Of a DNA stretch of 64,000 bases, positions 40,444 through 49,311 are shown in pieces. The stretch is taken from NCBI GenBank assembly GCA_045613745.1, contig JAZLBP010000009.1:1-64000 (forward strand), written 5' to 3'. A program made the translations under genes and the position numbers. This DNA is from UBA940 sp045613745 (GTDB taxonomy: Bacteria > Bacteroidota > Bacteroidia > Bacteroidales > Rikenellaceae). Each line of letters starts with the position of its first letter. Position 1 is the stretch's first letter. A model generated the notes under the pieces. The model ran no database searches. It had not been told where the DNA came from and saw only the letters and a list, made by a program, of their open reading frames with translations.

Positions 40444-42735
40444 ATGCAGGACAACTTAGTAATTGTGGAGTCTCCCTCCAAAGCCAAAACAATCGAGAAA
40501 TTCCTCGGTAAAGAGTTCGTCGTTCGTTCGAGCTTCGGACACATCCGCGACCTTGTTAAAAAAGGTATCGGCGTGGACATCGACAACGGTTTTGAACCCA
40601 AGTACGAAATCTCGGCCAACAAAAAGAAACTCGTAACCGAATTGACCGAAATGGCTGCCAAAGCCAACAAAGTGTGGCTCGCATCCGATGAAGACCGCGA
40701 AGGAGAGGCTATCGCATGGCACCTGACACAGGTGTTGAATCTGCCCGAGGAGAAGACCAACCGCATTGTGTTTCACGAGATTACCAAAAACGCAATTCTG
40801 CGCGCCATCGAAGAGCCCAGAAGCGTAAATATGGATATTGTGAACGCACAGCAGGCACGTCGTATTTTGGACCGTCTGGTAGGATTCGAGTTGTCGCCCC
40901 TGTTGTGGAAGAAGGTTAAACCACAGTTGTCGGCCGGTCGTGTGCAAAGCGTAACCGTGCGACTGATTGTGGAGCGCGAGCGCGAGATTATGGACTTCGT
41001 GAGCACCGAGTACTATCGTATCACCGCCAAGTTCTATGCCGCAAGCGACACAAACAAGGCTCTCATCAGCGCCGAGCTGAATCACAAGTTCGCAACACGC
41101 GCCGAGGCCGAGCAATTCTTGGAGAGCTGCAACAACTCGGCTTGGACCGTTGCCAAGTGCGAGACCAAACCTTTGACACGCGTTCCTGCCGCGCCGTTTA
41201 CGACCTCAACCCTGCAACAAGAGGCCGGACGAAAACTCAACATGTCGGTGTCGCAAACTATGTCGATTGCGCAAAAACTGTATGAATCGGGACTTATCAC
41301 CTATATGCGTACCGACTCGGTGAACTTATCGAGTCTGGCTATCGGTGCTGCCAAACAAGAGATTTCGGCTCTGTTTGGTGAGGAGTACGCTTCGTCGCGC
41401 AACTACAAAACCAAATCGAAAGGTGCACAAGAGGCGCACGAGGCGATTCGTCCCACATATTTCAACCAACGTGAGATTGAGGGTACACCCGCCGAGAAAC
41501 GACTCTACGACCTGATTTGGAAACGTGCCGTAGCTTCACAAATGTCTGCTGCCGAGTTGAACAAGACAACCATTACAATCACTTCGAATCAGTCGGACAA
41601 GGTGTTCACCGCAACGGGCGAGACCATCGTATTCGACGGATTTATGAAACTCTATATCGAGTCGAACGACGAGGAGAACGACACCGAGAGCGCAGTACTG
41701 CCCGCACTCGAAACAGGCGAAAAGATGATTGCCGATTCGATTGTGGCAACACAACGCTTCACCCAAGCACCCTCGCGCTACAACGAGGCACTGCTGGTTA
41801 AAAAACTCGAAGAGTTGGGTATCGGCCGTCCTTCGACCTATGCACCTACCATTTCGACCGTTATCACTCGCGGATATGTGGTTAAACAAAACCGCGAAGG
41901 TGTGAAACGCGAGTTCGTGCAACTGACCCTCAAAAAGGGCAAAATCAGCGAAAAGAGCCTTAGCGAGAAGGTGGGCAAAGAGTCGAACCGTCTGCTGCCG
42001 ACCGACATCGGTATGTTGGTAAACGACTACTTGGAGGCTCAATTCGCCAACATTCTGGACTACAACTTCACGGCTAATGTCGAGAAAGAGTTCGATAAGA
42101 TTGCCGAGGGCAGCATTGAGTGGGAGAAGATGATTGCAAACTTCTATGACGGATTCCACACCTCGGTGGAGAGTGCACTGGGTTCGCAAGCAACCTCGAC
42201 AAACTCGACCCGAATTCTTGGCACCGACCCCAAAACAGGCTATCAGGTTTCGGCACGCATCGGTAAGTTCGGTCCTATGGTACAGTTGGATGGTGCCGAG
42301 GGCGAGAAACCTCGCTATGCAAGTCTGAAAAAGGGACAACTCGTGGCAAGCATCACTCTGGAAGAGGCTTTGGAGCTGTTGTCGCTGCCCCGCACTGTGG
42401 GTGAACTGGACGGCAAGGAGATTGTGGTGAACATCGGTAAATTTGGTCCGTATGTTCGTTTCGACGGCAAGTTCATCTCGCTGGGTAAGAAGGATGACCC
42501 CTACACCGTAACCTATGAGCGTGCGTGCGAGGTTATCGAGGAAAACCGCAGCGAAACCTCGAAGGCCAACACTCCGATTCAATCATTCGAGGGTGAGGAC
42601 ATCGTGATTAAGAATGGTCGCTACGGCGCTTACATCGCAAGCGGCGGCAAGAACTACAAGATTCCCCGCGGCAAGAACGCCGAGACACTCTCGCTCGAAG
42701 AGTGCAAGGCAATCATCGCAGCCGCAAAGAAATAG
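40444..42735 (+). CDS. topA: DNA topoisomerase I
   Basis: 763 aa type IA topoisomerase. The Toprim domain has LVIVESPSKAKTIEKFL (cited by VESPSKAKT) and SDEDREGEAIAWH; the active-site Tyr is Y287 in LITYMRTDS; EAHEAIRPT and PSTYAPTISTV follow. The C-terminus has topoisomerase C-terminal repeats (GRYGAYI, GKFGPYVRF) instead of Cys4 zinc fingers. It relaxes negative supercoils. Bounded by a strong terminator. Confidence 0.97.
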   Translation: MQDNLVIVESPSKAKTIEKFLGKEFVVRSSFGHIRDLVKKGIGVDIDNGFEPKYEISANKKKLVTELTEMAAKANKVWLASDEDREGEAIAWHLTQVLNLPEEKTNRIVFHEITKNAILRAIEEPRSVNMDIVNAQQARRILDRLVGFELSPLLWKKVKPQLSAGRVQSVTVRLIVEREREIMDFVSTEYYRITAKFYAASDTNKALISAELNHKFATRAEAEQFLESCNNSAWTVAKCETKPLTRVPAAPFTTSTLQQEAGRKLNMSVSQTMSIAQKLYESGLITYMRTDSVNLSSLAIGAAKQEISALFGEEYASSRNYKTKSKGAQEAHEAIRPTYFNQREIEGTPAEKRLYDLIWKRAVASQMSAAELNKTTITITSNQSDKVFTATGETIVFDGFMKLYIESNDEENDTESAVLPALETGEKMIADSIVATQRFTQAPSRYNEALLVKKLEELGIGRPSTYAPTISTVITRGYVVKQNREGVKREFVQLTLKKGKISEKSLSEKVGKESNRLLPTDIGMLVNDYLEAQFANILDYNFTANVEKEFDKIAEGSIEWEKMIANFYDGFHTSVESALGSQATSTNSTRILGTDPKTGYQVSARIGKFGPMVQLDGAEGEKPRYASLKKGQLVASITLEEALELLSLPRTVGELDGKEIVVNIGKFGPYVRFDGKFISLGKKDDPYTVTYERACEVIEENRSETSKANTPIQSFEGEDIVIKNGRYGAYIASGGKNYKIPRGKNAETLSLEECKAIIAAAKK

Positions 42736-42744
42736 CAAAAAAAC

Positions 42745-42775
42745 AGAGCGTGTCCCGGAAGGACACGCTCTATTT
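42745..42775. terminator. bidirectional terminator, topA / Cys-rich gene
   Basis: Eleven-base stem AGAGCGTGTCC / GGACACGCTCT with A-run upstream and T-rich DNA downstream, between converging genes. Confidence 0.85.
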
Positions 42776-42795
42776 AAAACCTTAAATCGGGCGGA

Positions 42796-43056
42796 TTAAC
42801 TGCGTACGCGACTGGTAGATTCGTTCTTCTCGCAAGTGAAGCAACTATTGTCGCCACAAAGTTTGTCGCACGATTCGCTATCGGCCGAGGCGTGTTCCTG
42901 TATAGCACAGGTGATACCACGCTCCTTCATATGTTTGTTGGTCGAGATTTCGGAGTCGATGTTGTGACCCTTAATCATCAGGGTGAGCGACATTCCGACC
43001 ACAAAGAAGGCCACCAATGCGACGGCCAAAATTATTACGATTAGAGTAGTTGACAT
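42796..43056 (-). CDS. small membrane protein with Cys-rich tail
   Basis: 86 aa from the ATG at 43056; the much longer frame to 43437 crosses the divergent promoter region and the META gene. One N-terminal transmembrane helix (TLIVIILAVALVAFFVVGMS), then a polar tail with five cysteines (C50, C63, C67, C72, C75) spaced as CxxxC and CxxC. This could bind a metal or Fe-S cluster, or form disulfides, depending on topology. No family recognised with confidence; similar short proteins occur in Bacteroidota near respiratory genes. Confidence 0.7.
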   Translation of the reverse strand: MSTTLIVIILAVALVAFFVVGMSLTLMIKGHNIDSEISTNKHMKERGITCAIQEHASADSESCDKLCGDNSCFTCEKNESTSRVRS

Positions 43057-43119
43057 TATTGACACATTGTTTTTCGGTGTGCAAAATAACGGAAATTTAT
43101 TAACTTTTACAAAAAAAAT

Positions 43120-43533
43120 ATGAGAATCAGAACCGCAATCATTATGACGCTGACCGTACTGTTGGCAACCTCTTGCTGCCCCTGCCGCAAAGGTAAATCG
43201 AACAACGCATCGCTTTCGGGTACTACCTGGAAAGCTATTACCCTTGACAGCACAACAATCGCCGATGACGCAGAAGGCTACACCCTGATTATCGAGAACG
43301 GCCGTATCAACGGACAAGGCGACTGCAACAGCTACTTTGGTTCGTTCAGTGAGAAGGATGGCAAAATCGCAGTTAGCGGAATGGGCTCGACCAAGGCTAT
43401 GTGCCACAACCAAGAGCGCGAGGACAAATTCCTGCAAACAATCGCAAACGCAAACGGTTACTCAATTGAAGGTGACCGCCTGATGTTGCTGCGCGATGGT
43501 CGTGTGACCGCAATATTCAAGGCTCTGAAATAG
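43120..43533 (+). CDS. META-domain (HslJ-like) lipoprotein
   Basis: 137 aa with a lipoprotein signal ending LLATSC. META/HslJ domain: GTTWKAITLD, the strand pair FTLIIENGRINGQGDCNSYFG-like region (NGQGDCNSYFG), and MGSTKAMCHNQEREDKFLQ. E. coli HslJ is a heat-inducible outer-membrane protein linked to novobiocin resistance; role here unknown. Divergent from the Cys-rich gene, monocistronic. Confidence 0.88.
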   Translation: MRIRTAIIMTLTVLLATSCCPCRKGKSNNASLSGTTWKAITLDSTTIADDAEGYTLIIENGRINGQGDCNSYFGSFSEKDGKIAVSGMGSTKAMCHNQEREDKFLQTIANANGYSIEGDRLMLLRDGRVTAIFKALK

Positions 43534-43565
43534 CCCAAGCGCAAGCAGGCGCAAAAACTATTGAT

Positions 43566-43610
43566 AGGGACTGCCCGACTAAGTTTCGGTGGCAGTCCCT
43601 CGCTTTTTTT
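43566..43610 (+). terminator. terminator after META lipoprotein
   Basis: AGGGACTGCC / GGCAGTCCCT ten-base stem, 15-base loop, CGC then seven T. Confidence 0.9.
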
Positions 43611-43618
43611 GAGCGGTG

Positions 43619-43649
43619 TTGCATTTTCGCAGAAAAATCCATACCTTTG
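43619..43649 (+). promoter_or_regulatory. trxB promoter
   Basis: TTG at 43619-43621, a 20-bp spacer and TACCTTTG at 43642-43649, 33 bp before the trxB ATG. Confidence 0.6.
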
Positions 43650-43682
43650 AGAATTATAACGATTACAAATACAACAAACCAT

Positions 43683-44603
43683 ATGGAACAAACAAAATGT
43701 TTGATTATAGGCAGCGGCCCCGCGGGTTACACTGCTGCCATCTACGCCTCGCGCGCAAACCTCTCGCCCATCCTCTATGAGGGTATCGAGCCGGGAGGAC
43801 AACTCACCACAACCACCGAGGTAGAGAACTTCCCCGGATATCCCGACGGAGTGTTGGGTACGGTGATGATGGACGATATGAAACGTCAGGCTCAACGCTT
43901 TGGTGCGGATATTCGTTTCGGTGTGGTGACTTCGCTCGACCTGTCGCAACGCCCCTTCACAGCAACCATTGATGGCGCAACTACCATCTCGGCCGAGAGC
44001 GTAATCATCGCTACGGGTGCAACTGCAAAATACTTGGGACTGCCTGGTGAGCAGAAGTTCCGCGGAATGGGTGTAAGCGCGTGCGCTACCTGCGACGGAT
44101 TCTTCTATCGCGGCAAGGATGTAGCTGTTGTGGGTGGTGGCGACACCGCTTGCGAGGAGGCTACCTACTTGGCTTCGATTTGTCGCAAGGTTTATATGAT
44201 TGTCCGCAAGCCCTATCTGCGTGCCTCGGAGGCGATGCAACAACGTGTGCGCAACACCGAGAACATCGAGATTCTGTGGGAGCACAACACTGTGGATGTG
44301 TTGGGTGACGAGGATGGCGTAACAGGTGCTCTGCTGCGTGCGGCAGACGGCTCGGAGCGTACAATCGACATTATGGGATTCTTCCTTGCAATCGGTCACA
44401 CTCCCGTAACCGACCTCGTAAAAGGTCAAGTGGAACTGGACGAGCAAGGATACATCAAGACTATTGCTGGCACAAGCAAGACCAACATCGAGGGTGTGTT
44501 TGCAGCAGGTGACGTGCGCGACCCGCACTATCGTCAAGCCATTGTGGCTGCTGCAAGCGGATGTATCGCAGCGTTGGATTGCGAGCGCTTTTTGTTGAAA
44601 TAA
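43683..44603 (+). CDS. trxB: thioredoxin-disulfide reductase
   Basis: 306 aa from the ATG at 43683. FAD motif GSGPAGY (10-16), redox-active CATC (134-137) in ACATCDGFF, NADPH-binding GGGDTACEEATYL, and the final GVFAAGDVRDPHYRQ. It reduces thioredoxin with NADPH. The next gene's start codon may lie inside its 3' end, so the two could be translated together. Confidence 0.96.
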   Translation: MEQTKCLIIGSGPAGYTAAIYASRANLSPILYEGIEPGGQLTTTTEVENFPGYPDGVLGTVMMDDMKRQAQRFGADIRFGVVTSLDLSQRPFTATIDGATTISAESVIIATGATAKYLGLPGEQKFRGMGVSACATCDGFFYRGKDVAVVGGGDTACEEATYLASICRKVYMIVRKPYLRASEAMQQRVRNTENIEILWEHNTVDVLGDEDGVTGALLRAADGSERTIDIMGFFLAIGHTPVTDLVKGQVELDEQGYIKTIAGTSKTNIEGVFAAGDVRDPHYRQAIVAAASGCIAALDCERFLLK

Positions 44604-45565
44604 CACACAGTCCGAAATTGAAGCCGTTTTACGACATAACTGCCGAGGAGTTTGAGAGTCGCGCGTTGGAACTTTTCCGCTACCAAGCCGAAAAGTGTGC
44701 GCCCTATGCCGAGTGGATAAGGCTGATGGGAGTTGCACCCGAGAGTGTGGAGCGCGTGGAGCAAATTCCGTTTGTGCCCGTTGAGTTGTTCAAGACCCAG
44801 AAGTTCTATTCGGGTGAGGGTGAGCCCGCCAAGGTGTTCACCAGCAGCAATACGGGAGGAACGGTGCCGTCGAGCCACTATATGGCCTCGTTGGAGAACT
44901 ACGAGCAGGCATTTGTGCGCGGTTTCGAGAAGTTTTACGGAAGTGTCGAAGGGTGGAGTTTTTATGGACTGCTACCATCGTACTTGGAGCGTGACGGCTC
45001 GTCGCTGATTTATATGGTTGATGGGCTTATTCGCCGAGGACGAGGGGGTGGTTTCTACCTCTACGACCACGAAAAGTTGTTGGCCGATATGGCTGCCGAC
45101 AAGGGGCCAAAGGTGCTGATTGGTGTGACATATGCACTGCTTGACCTTGCCGAGCGCGCACCCAAGTTGGAGGGTTGCGTGGTGATGGAGACTGGTGGTA
45201 TGAAGGGTAAACGCAAGGAGCTCAGCAAGAGCGAACTGCACAAAGTGCTGACCGAGAGTTTCGGCGTGGAGCGTATTCACTCGGAGTATGGAATGGCCGA
45301 GCTGACATCGCAGGCATACAGCACGGGCGAAGGAATTTTCCGCACACCCGACTGGATGCGTGTGTTGGTGAGGGACGCCGCAAATCCCACCGATGTGAAG
45401 AGTACGGGACGCGGAGGTATCAACATCATCGACTTGGCAAGCCGCGACAGCGTGGCCTTCATCGCTACAGGAGATGTGGGCACAGTGGCCGAGGACGGAA
45501 GTTTTGTAATCGAAGGACGCATAGCACACAGCGACATCAGAGGTTGTAATCTGCTTGTACAATAA
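44561..45565 (+). CDS. LuxE-like acyl-protein synthetase domain protein
   Basis: Up to 334 aa. The ATG at 44561 lies 43 bp inside trxB; a TTG at 44618, just after trxB, would give a 315-aa protein starting MKPFYDIT and is an equal candidate. ANL-like fold as in LuxE: VEQIPFVPVELFK, FTSSNTGGT (P-loop-like), YMASLENYE, ETGGMKGKRKELS, EYGMAEL and GRIAHSDIRGCN. LuxE activates fatty acids as acyl-AMP and transfers them to protein; stand-alone relatives often sit in surface polysaccharide loci. Coupled to the Stealth gene by TAATG. Confidence 0.82.
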   Translation: MYRSVGLRALFVEITHSPKLKPFYDITAEEFESRALELFRYQAEKCAPYAEWIRLMGVAPESVERVEQIPFVPVELFKTQKFYSGEGEPAKVFTSSNTGGTVPSSHYMASLENYEQAFVRGFEKFYGSVEGWSFYGLLPSYLERDGSSLIYMVDGLIRRGRGGGFYLYDHEKLLADMAADKGPKVLIGVTYALLDLAERAPKLEGCVVMETGGMKGKRKELSKSELHKVLTESFGVERIHSEYGMAELTSQAYSTGEGIFRTPDWMRVLVRDAANPTDVKSTGRGGINIIDLASRDSVAFIATGDVGTVAEDGSFVIEGRIAHSDIRGCNLLVQ

Positions 45566-46563
45566 TGAATAGAACACACGACATAGATTTTGTTATAACT
45601 TGGGTGGACGGAGGCGATCCCGCGTGGCAGGAGGCTTATCGCCGTCACTGCACACCCGACGGCTCTGAGAACACCTCGCCCATTCGTTATCGCGATTGGG
45701 ACACCCTGCGCCATTGGTTCAGGGCTGTGGAGGAGTATGCACCGTGGGTACGCAAGATTCACTTCATTACGTGGGGACACCTGCCCGAGTGGCTCGACAC
45801 CTCGCATCCCAAGCTCAACATCGTGCGTCACGAGGATTACATCCCCAAGGAGTATCTGCCTACGTTTGCATCGCGACCCATCGAGCTGAATATGCATCGC
45901 ATCGAGGGTTTGGCCGAAAGGTTTGTCTATTTCAACGACGATATGATGTTGGGACGCGCTGTGAGTCCCGAACGTTTCTTCAAAGACGGCGTGCCGTGTG
46001 ATATGGCGCGTTTGTCGCTGATTTCGCACTGCTCGATTAGTCACGCGGTGCTCAATATGAGCGAGATGATTAACCGCCGATACAAGTTGTGGGAGGTGAT
46101 GAAGGCACACCCCAGCAAGTGGTTTTCGCCCCGTTACGGAATCACTAATATTCTCAAAACACTGAACCTTGCAGTGTGGAACACCATTCCGTCGCTCTCG
46201 GACACTCATATGCCGCAGCCCTATCTGCGCAGTGTGTTTGAGCAGATGTGGCGCGAGGAGGGCGAGGTACTGGACCGTACCTGTCGCAGTCGCCAACGTT
46301 CGAACGATGGCGTAAACTGCTGGGTAGTGCGTTATGAGCAGTTGATGTCGGGACGATTTGAGCCTATCTCGGAGAGCGACACCAAACTCGACACTCTGGG
46401 CGAGGAGCGAATCGACGACATTTGCAGATATATCCGCGAGAAACGTTATGCAATGTACTGTCTGAACGACAGCACGGCAATTCGCGATTTCGAGGCGGTG
46501 CGCGACAAGTTGCTCGACGCACTGCAAACCATTCTCCCTAACAAGTGCAGCTATGAACGTTAA
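45565..46563 (+). CDS. Stealth-family sugar-phosphate transferase
   Basis: 332 aa. Conserved region 1 (IDFVITWVDGGDPAW), region 2 (YRDWDTLRHWFRAVEEYAPWVRKI, cited by RDWDTLRHWF; ITWGHLPEWL; RFVYFNDDMMLG), region 3 (FEQMW segment region) and a short region 4 are visible. Stealth proteins are hexose-1-phosphate transferases for phosphodiester-linked capsule, related to GlcNAc-phosphotransferase. The length is typical. The gene overlaps the upstream gene by one base and the downstream GT2 by 11 bases. Confidence 0.9.
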   Translation: MNRTHDIDFVITWVDGGDPAWQEAYRRHCTPDGSENTSPIRYRDWDTLRHWFRAVEEYAPWVRKIHFITWGHLPEWLDTSHPKLNIVRHEDYIPKEYLPTFASRPIELNMHRIEGLAERFVYFNDDMMLGRAVSPERFFKDGVPCDMARLSLISHCSISHAVLNMSEMINRRYKLWEVMKAHPSKWFSPRYGITNILKTLNLAVWNTIPSLSDTHMPQPYLRSVFEQMWREEGEVLDRTCRSRQRSNDGVNCWVVRYEQLMSGRFEPISESDTKLDTLGEERIDDICRYIREKRYAMYCLNDSTAIRDFEAVRDKLLDALQTILPNKCSYER

Positions 46564-47476
46564 ATTCTCGGTAATCATACCTCTCTACAACAAGGAGGCC
46601 GAAATCGAGCGCACGTTGCGTTCGGTGTTGGCGCAGAGCGTGCTGCCCCACGAGATTGTGGTGGTGGACGACGGCTCGACCGACCGCAGTGCCGCCATTG
46701 TCGAGAGTATTGGCTCGCCGCTCATCAAGCTCGTTCGTCAGGCTAATGCGGGCGAGTGTGCCGCGCGAAACACAGCAATGAGCAAGGCCGAGGGTACGCA
46801 CTATGCACTGGTGGATGCCGACGATGTGTGGAAGCCCAACTTCTTGGAGGAGATGAAGGCTCTGATTGAGGAGTTCCCCGAGTGCGGATTATACTGCTCG
46901 GCATTTGACATCATCAACACCGACGGCCGTCACCCCAGCAACTCCCCCACGTGGCGTGGTGTGGTTAGCAACTTCTTTGAGGAGTCGATGACGCGCTATG
47001 TTGCCATTCCGTCGGCGAGTGTGATACCTGCCGAGGTTGTGGCGCGCGTGGGTGGTTTCCCCGAGGGTATGAAGCTCGGAGGCGACCAATTTATGTGGGT
47101 CAAAATTGCACGCGAATACGCGGTGGCATACACTCCCCTACGACTTACGGACTACTATATGGCGGCGTCGAATCGTTCGTCGGCAATCTACAAGGCCGAG
47201 AGCACTCCGCACAGTTTTATGTCATTCTATGACCCTGCCAACGAGCCGCTGAACGAATACATTGCGCGTGTAGAGTTAGGTAAGGCCATTGTCATCAGCG
47301 CCAAAGGCGGAACAAAGGATGCGGCAGAGAGGTTGCAGTTCTATGCCTACAACCGCCGCAGTCGCAAGTTATGGTGGAGGCTACGCTTAATGAATGCCCT
47401 GCCGATGCCGCTGCGTGCGTGGTTCCATTCGGCATACTCGTGGCTCGCGTGGAAAATCGCCCGCCGAGGATTATAA
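46553..47476 (+). CDS. family 2 glycosyltransferase
   Basis: 307 aa. GT-A fold: FSVIIPLYNKEAEIERTL start, DDGSTD (nucleotide/metal Asp), ARNTAMSKAEGTHYALVDADD with the DxD equivalent, and GGDQFMWVKIA toward the acceptor side. The C-terminal ~70 residues are basic and may contact membrane. With the LuxE-like and Stealth proteins it forms a three-gene surface-glycan unit. Donor and acceptor unknown. Confidence 0.9.
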   Translation: MNVKFSVIIPLYNKEAEIERTLRSVLAQSVLPHEIVVVDDGSTDRSAAIVESIGSPLIKLVRQANAGECAARNTAMSKAEGTHYALVDADDVWKPNFLEEMKALIEEFPECGLYCSAFDIINTDGRHPSNSPTWRGVVSNFFEESMTRYVAIPSASVIPAEVVARVGGFPEGMKLGGDQFMWVKIAREYAVAYTPLRLTDYYMAASNRSSAIYKAESTPHSFMSFYDPANEPLNEYIARVELGKAIVISAKGGTKDAAERLQFYAYNRRSRKLWWRLRLMNALPMPLRAWFHSAYSWLAWKIARRGL

Positions 47477-47490
47477 AAAGGTTTATAACA

Positions 47491-47524
47491 AAATAACCGC
47501 TCTTTTCGGGGCGGTTATTTTGTT
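47491..47524. terminator. bidirectional terminator, GT2 / FMN reductase
   Basis: AAATAACCGC / GCGGTTATTT stem with a ten-base loop, flanked by A- and T-rich DNA between converging genes. Confidence 0.85.
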
Positions 47525-47539
47525 ATTATCCGAGGTTGG

Positions 47540-48184
47540 TTACTTTTTGAGGCGGTCGGAGATTTGGGTGCGGACAACCTTCTCGTACTCGGGAGCAGGG
47601 ATGACACCTTCGGCGTGGGATTTCATTTTTAGAAGCCACGCAATGTTTCGCGCCAGGTGGCGGATAGTTTGAGTACCCTCGTCGTCGCACTCCGCCTCGC
47701 CAGGAGCGCGTCCGTGTACCATATTCCAATAGCTCGAACCCGGCATAAGCATTTGTGAGATTTGGAGGTAGTAGTTCAGACCCGCAAAGGTTGCCGAAGC
47801 GCCCGCACGGCGAACTGCAACAACTGCGGCGCCCACCTTGCCTGCAAACTTGCCACCACTTGCCGAGGCGGTATAGAATGCGCGGTCGAGGAAACATTTC
47901 ATTGTACCCGCGATACCCGAATAATAGACAGGCGAGCCGAGAACAATGGCGTCGGCCTCGGCCATTCGGGGCAGCACCTCGTTGACACAGTCGTCGATGG
48001 CGCAGGTCAAATCGCGACGTTTGGCACACACACCACAAGCCATACATCCGTGGATGGGGCGGTTGCCGATATGGATAATCTCGGTTTCGATATCGAAGCG
48101 CGCAAGCTCGTCGCGCAGAACATTCAAAGCCAGTGCGGTATTACCCTCCTTGTGGGGGCTACCGTTGATTGCTACAACTTTCAT
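47540..48184 (-). CDS. NADPH-dependent FMN reductase / Cys-rich flavodoxin-like protein
   Basis: 214 aa from the ATG at 48184. Flavodoxin fold: the FMN phosphate loop GSPHKEGNT, then HGCMACGVCAKRRDLTCAIDDC with cysteines spaced as in iron-sulfur flavoproteins, SPVYYSGIAGTMKCFLDR (FMN contact), and GAAVVAVRRAG. An electron-transfer or quinone/nitro reductase role is likely. The compact cysteine cluster suggests a 4Fe-4S site; this needs metal analysis. Downstream of dusB by 13 bp. Confidence 0.85.
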   Translation of the reverse strand: MKVVAINGSPHKEGNTALALNVLRDELARFDIETEIIHIGNRPIHGCMACGVCAKRRDLTCAIDDCVNEVLPRMAEADAIVLGSPVYYSGIAGTMKCFLDRAFYTASASGGKFAGKVGAAVVAVRRAGASATFAGLNYYLQISQMLMPGSSYWNMVHGRAPGEAECDDEGTQTIRHLARNIAWLLKMKSHAEGVIPAPEYEKVVRTQISDRLKK

Positions 48185-48197
48185 ATTTGGAAGAGTC

Positions 48198-49220
48198 TTA
48201 AATTTCGTGAGACAGCGAAGGGGGCACACACGCCGAGGTATCAACATCGCCGAAGCGCTCGCCAACAAGATCAAGTGTGTCGAGGATGGTTTGCACATCC
48301 ATCTCGGTGACAAGTTTCATACGATAGGCCTTGAAGTCGGGTATGCCCTTGAAGTAATTAGTCAGGTGGCGGCGCATCTCGAAAACGCCCACCTTGTCGC
48401 CCTTGATTTCGACCGATTTGAGCAGGTGGTGTTTGGCAATCTGTACACGTTCGAGCACCGTAGGCTGGGGCAACAGTTCGCCCGTTTGGAGGTAGTGTTT
48501 TACCTCGCGGAAAATCCACGGACGGCCATAGGTTGCACGGCCAATCATCACACCATCAACGCCATAGCGGTCGAACGCCTGCTTTGCTTTCTCGGCAGAG
48601 TCGATGTCGCCATTACCGATAATGGGAATTGTGATGCGAGGGTCGTTCTTGATTTTACCAATCAGTGTCCAGTCGGCCTCACCCTTATACATTTGCGCGC
48701 GCGTACGTCCGTGAATGGTCAGTGCCTTGATACCCACGTCTTGCAAGCGCAGGGCGATGTCCTCGATGTTTTTGCTATCTTCGTCCCAGCCCAAACGGGT
48801 CTTGACGGTTACGGGAAGTTTGACCTCCTCAACAATGCGGCGTGTCATCTCGACCATCAAAGGCACATCCTTCATCATACCGCTACCCGCACCACGTCCA
48901 GCAATCTTCTTGACGGGACAGCCAAAGTTGATGTCGATAACTTCGGGATTAGCAGCCTCGGCACGCACAGCGGCCTCGACCATAGGCTCGATAAGGTGGC
49001 CATAGATCTGGATACCCACGGGGCGTTCGGCGTCGTCGATATTAAGTTTTGCAAGCGACTTGGCGGCATCACGAATCAGTCCGTCGCTCGATATGAACTC
49101 TGTATAGACCATATCGGCACCAAACTCCTTGCACATATGTCGGAACGACGGATCGGTCACGTCCTCCATCGGCGCCAAGAACAACGGTTGCGCCCCCAAA
49201 TCCAAATCGGCAATCTTCAT
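48198..49220 (-). CDS. dusB: tRNA-dihydrouridine synthase DusB
   Basis: 340 aa from the ATG at 49220. FMN TIM barrel: LAPMEDVTD, DINFGCPVKKI (catalytic Cys in GCP), KTRLGWD, HGRTRAQMYKG, and IGNGDI followed by GVMIGRATYGRPWIF. It reduces uridine in the tRNA D loop. MEDVT rather than MAGVTD is common in Bacteroidota DusB. A TATATTTG -7 box lies at complement 49239-49246. Confidence 0.94.
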   Translation of the reverse strand: MKIADLDLGAQPLFLAPMEDVTDPSFRHMCKEFGADMVYTEFISSDGLIRDAAKSLAKLNIDDAERPVGIQIYGHLIEPMVEAAVRAEAANPEVIDINFGCPVKKIAGRGAGSGMMKDVPLMVEMTRRIVEEVKLPVTVKTRLGWDEDSKNIEDIALRLQDVGIKALTIHGRTRAQMYKGEADWTLIGKIKNDPRITIPIIGNGDIDSAEKAKQAFDRYGVDGVMIGRATYGRPWIFREVKHYLQTGELLPQPTVLERVQIAKHHLLKSVEIKGDKVGVFEMRRHLTNYFKGIPDFKAYRMKLVTEMDVQTILDTLDLVGERFGDVDTSACVPPSLSHEI

Positions 49221-49255
49221 ACTCCAAAAATTATATCGCAAATATAGGCAAAAAG

Positions 49256-49286
49256 TTGAAAATCTCGGGAGGAAAATGTATCTTTG
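49256..49286 (+). promoter_or_regulatory. promoter of DUF3078 gene
   Basis: TTG at 49256-49258, a 20-bp spacer and TATCTTTG at 49279-49286, 25 bp before the ATG. Confidence 0.65.
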
Positions 49287-49311
49287 TAAAAATTTAATCT
49301 GACTTATATAT

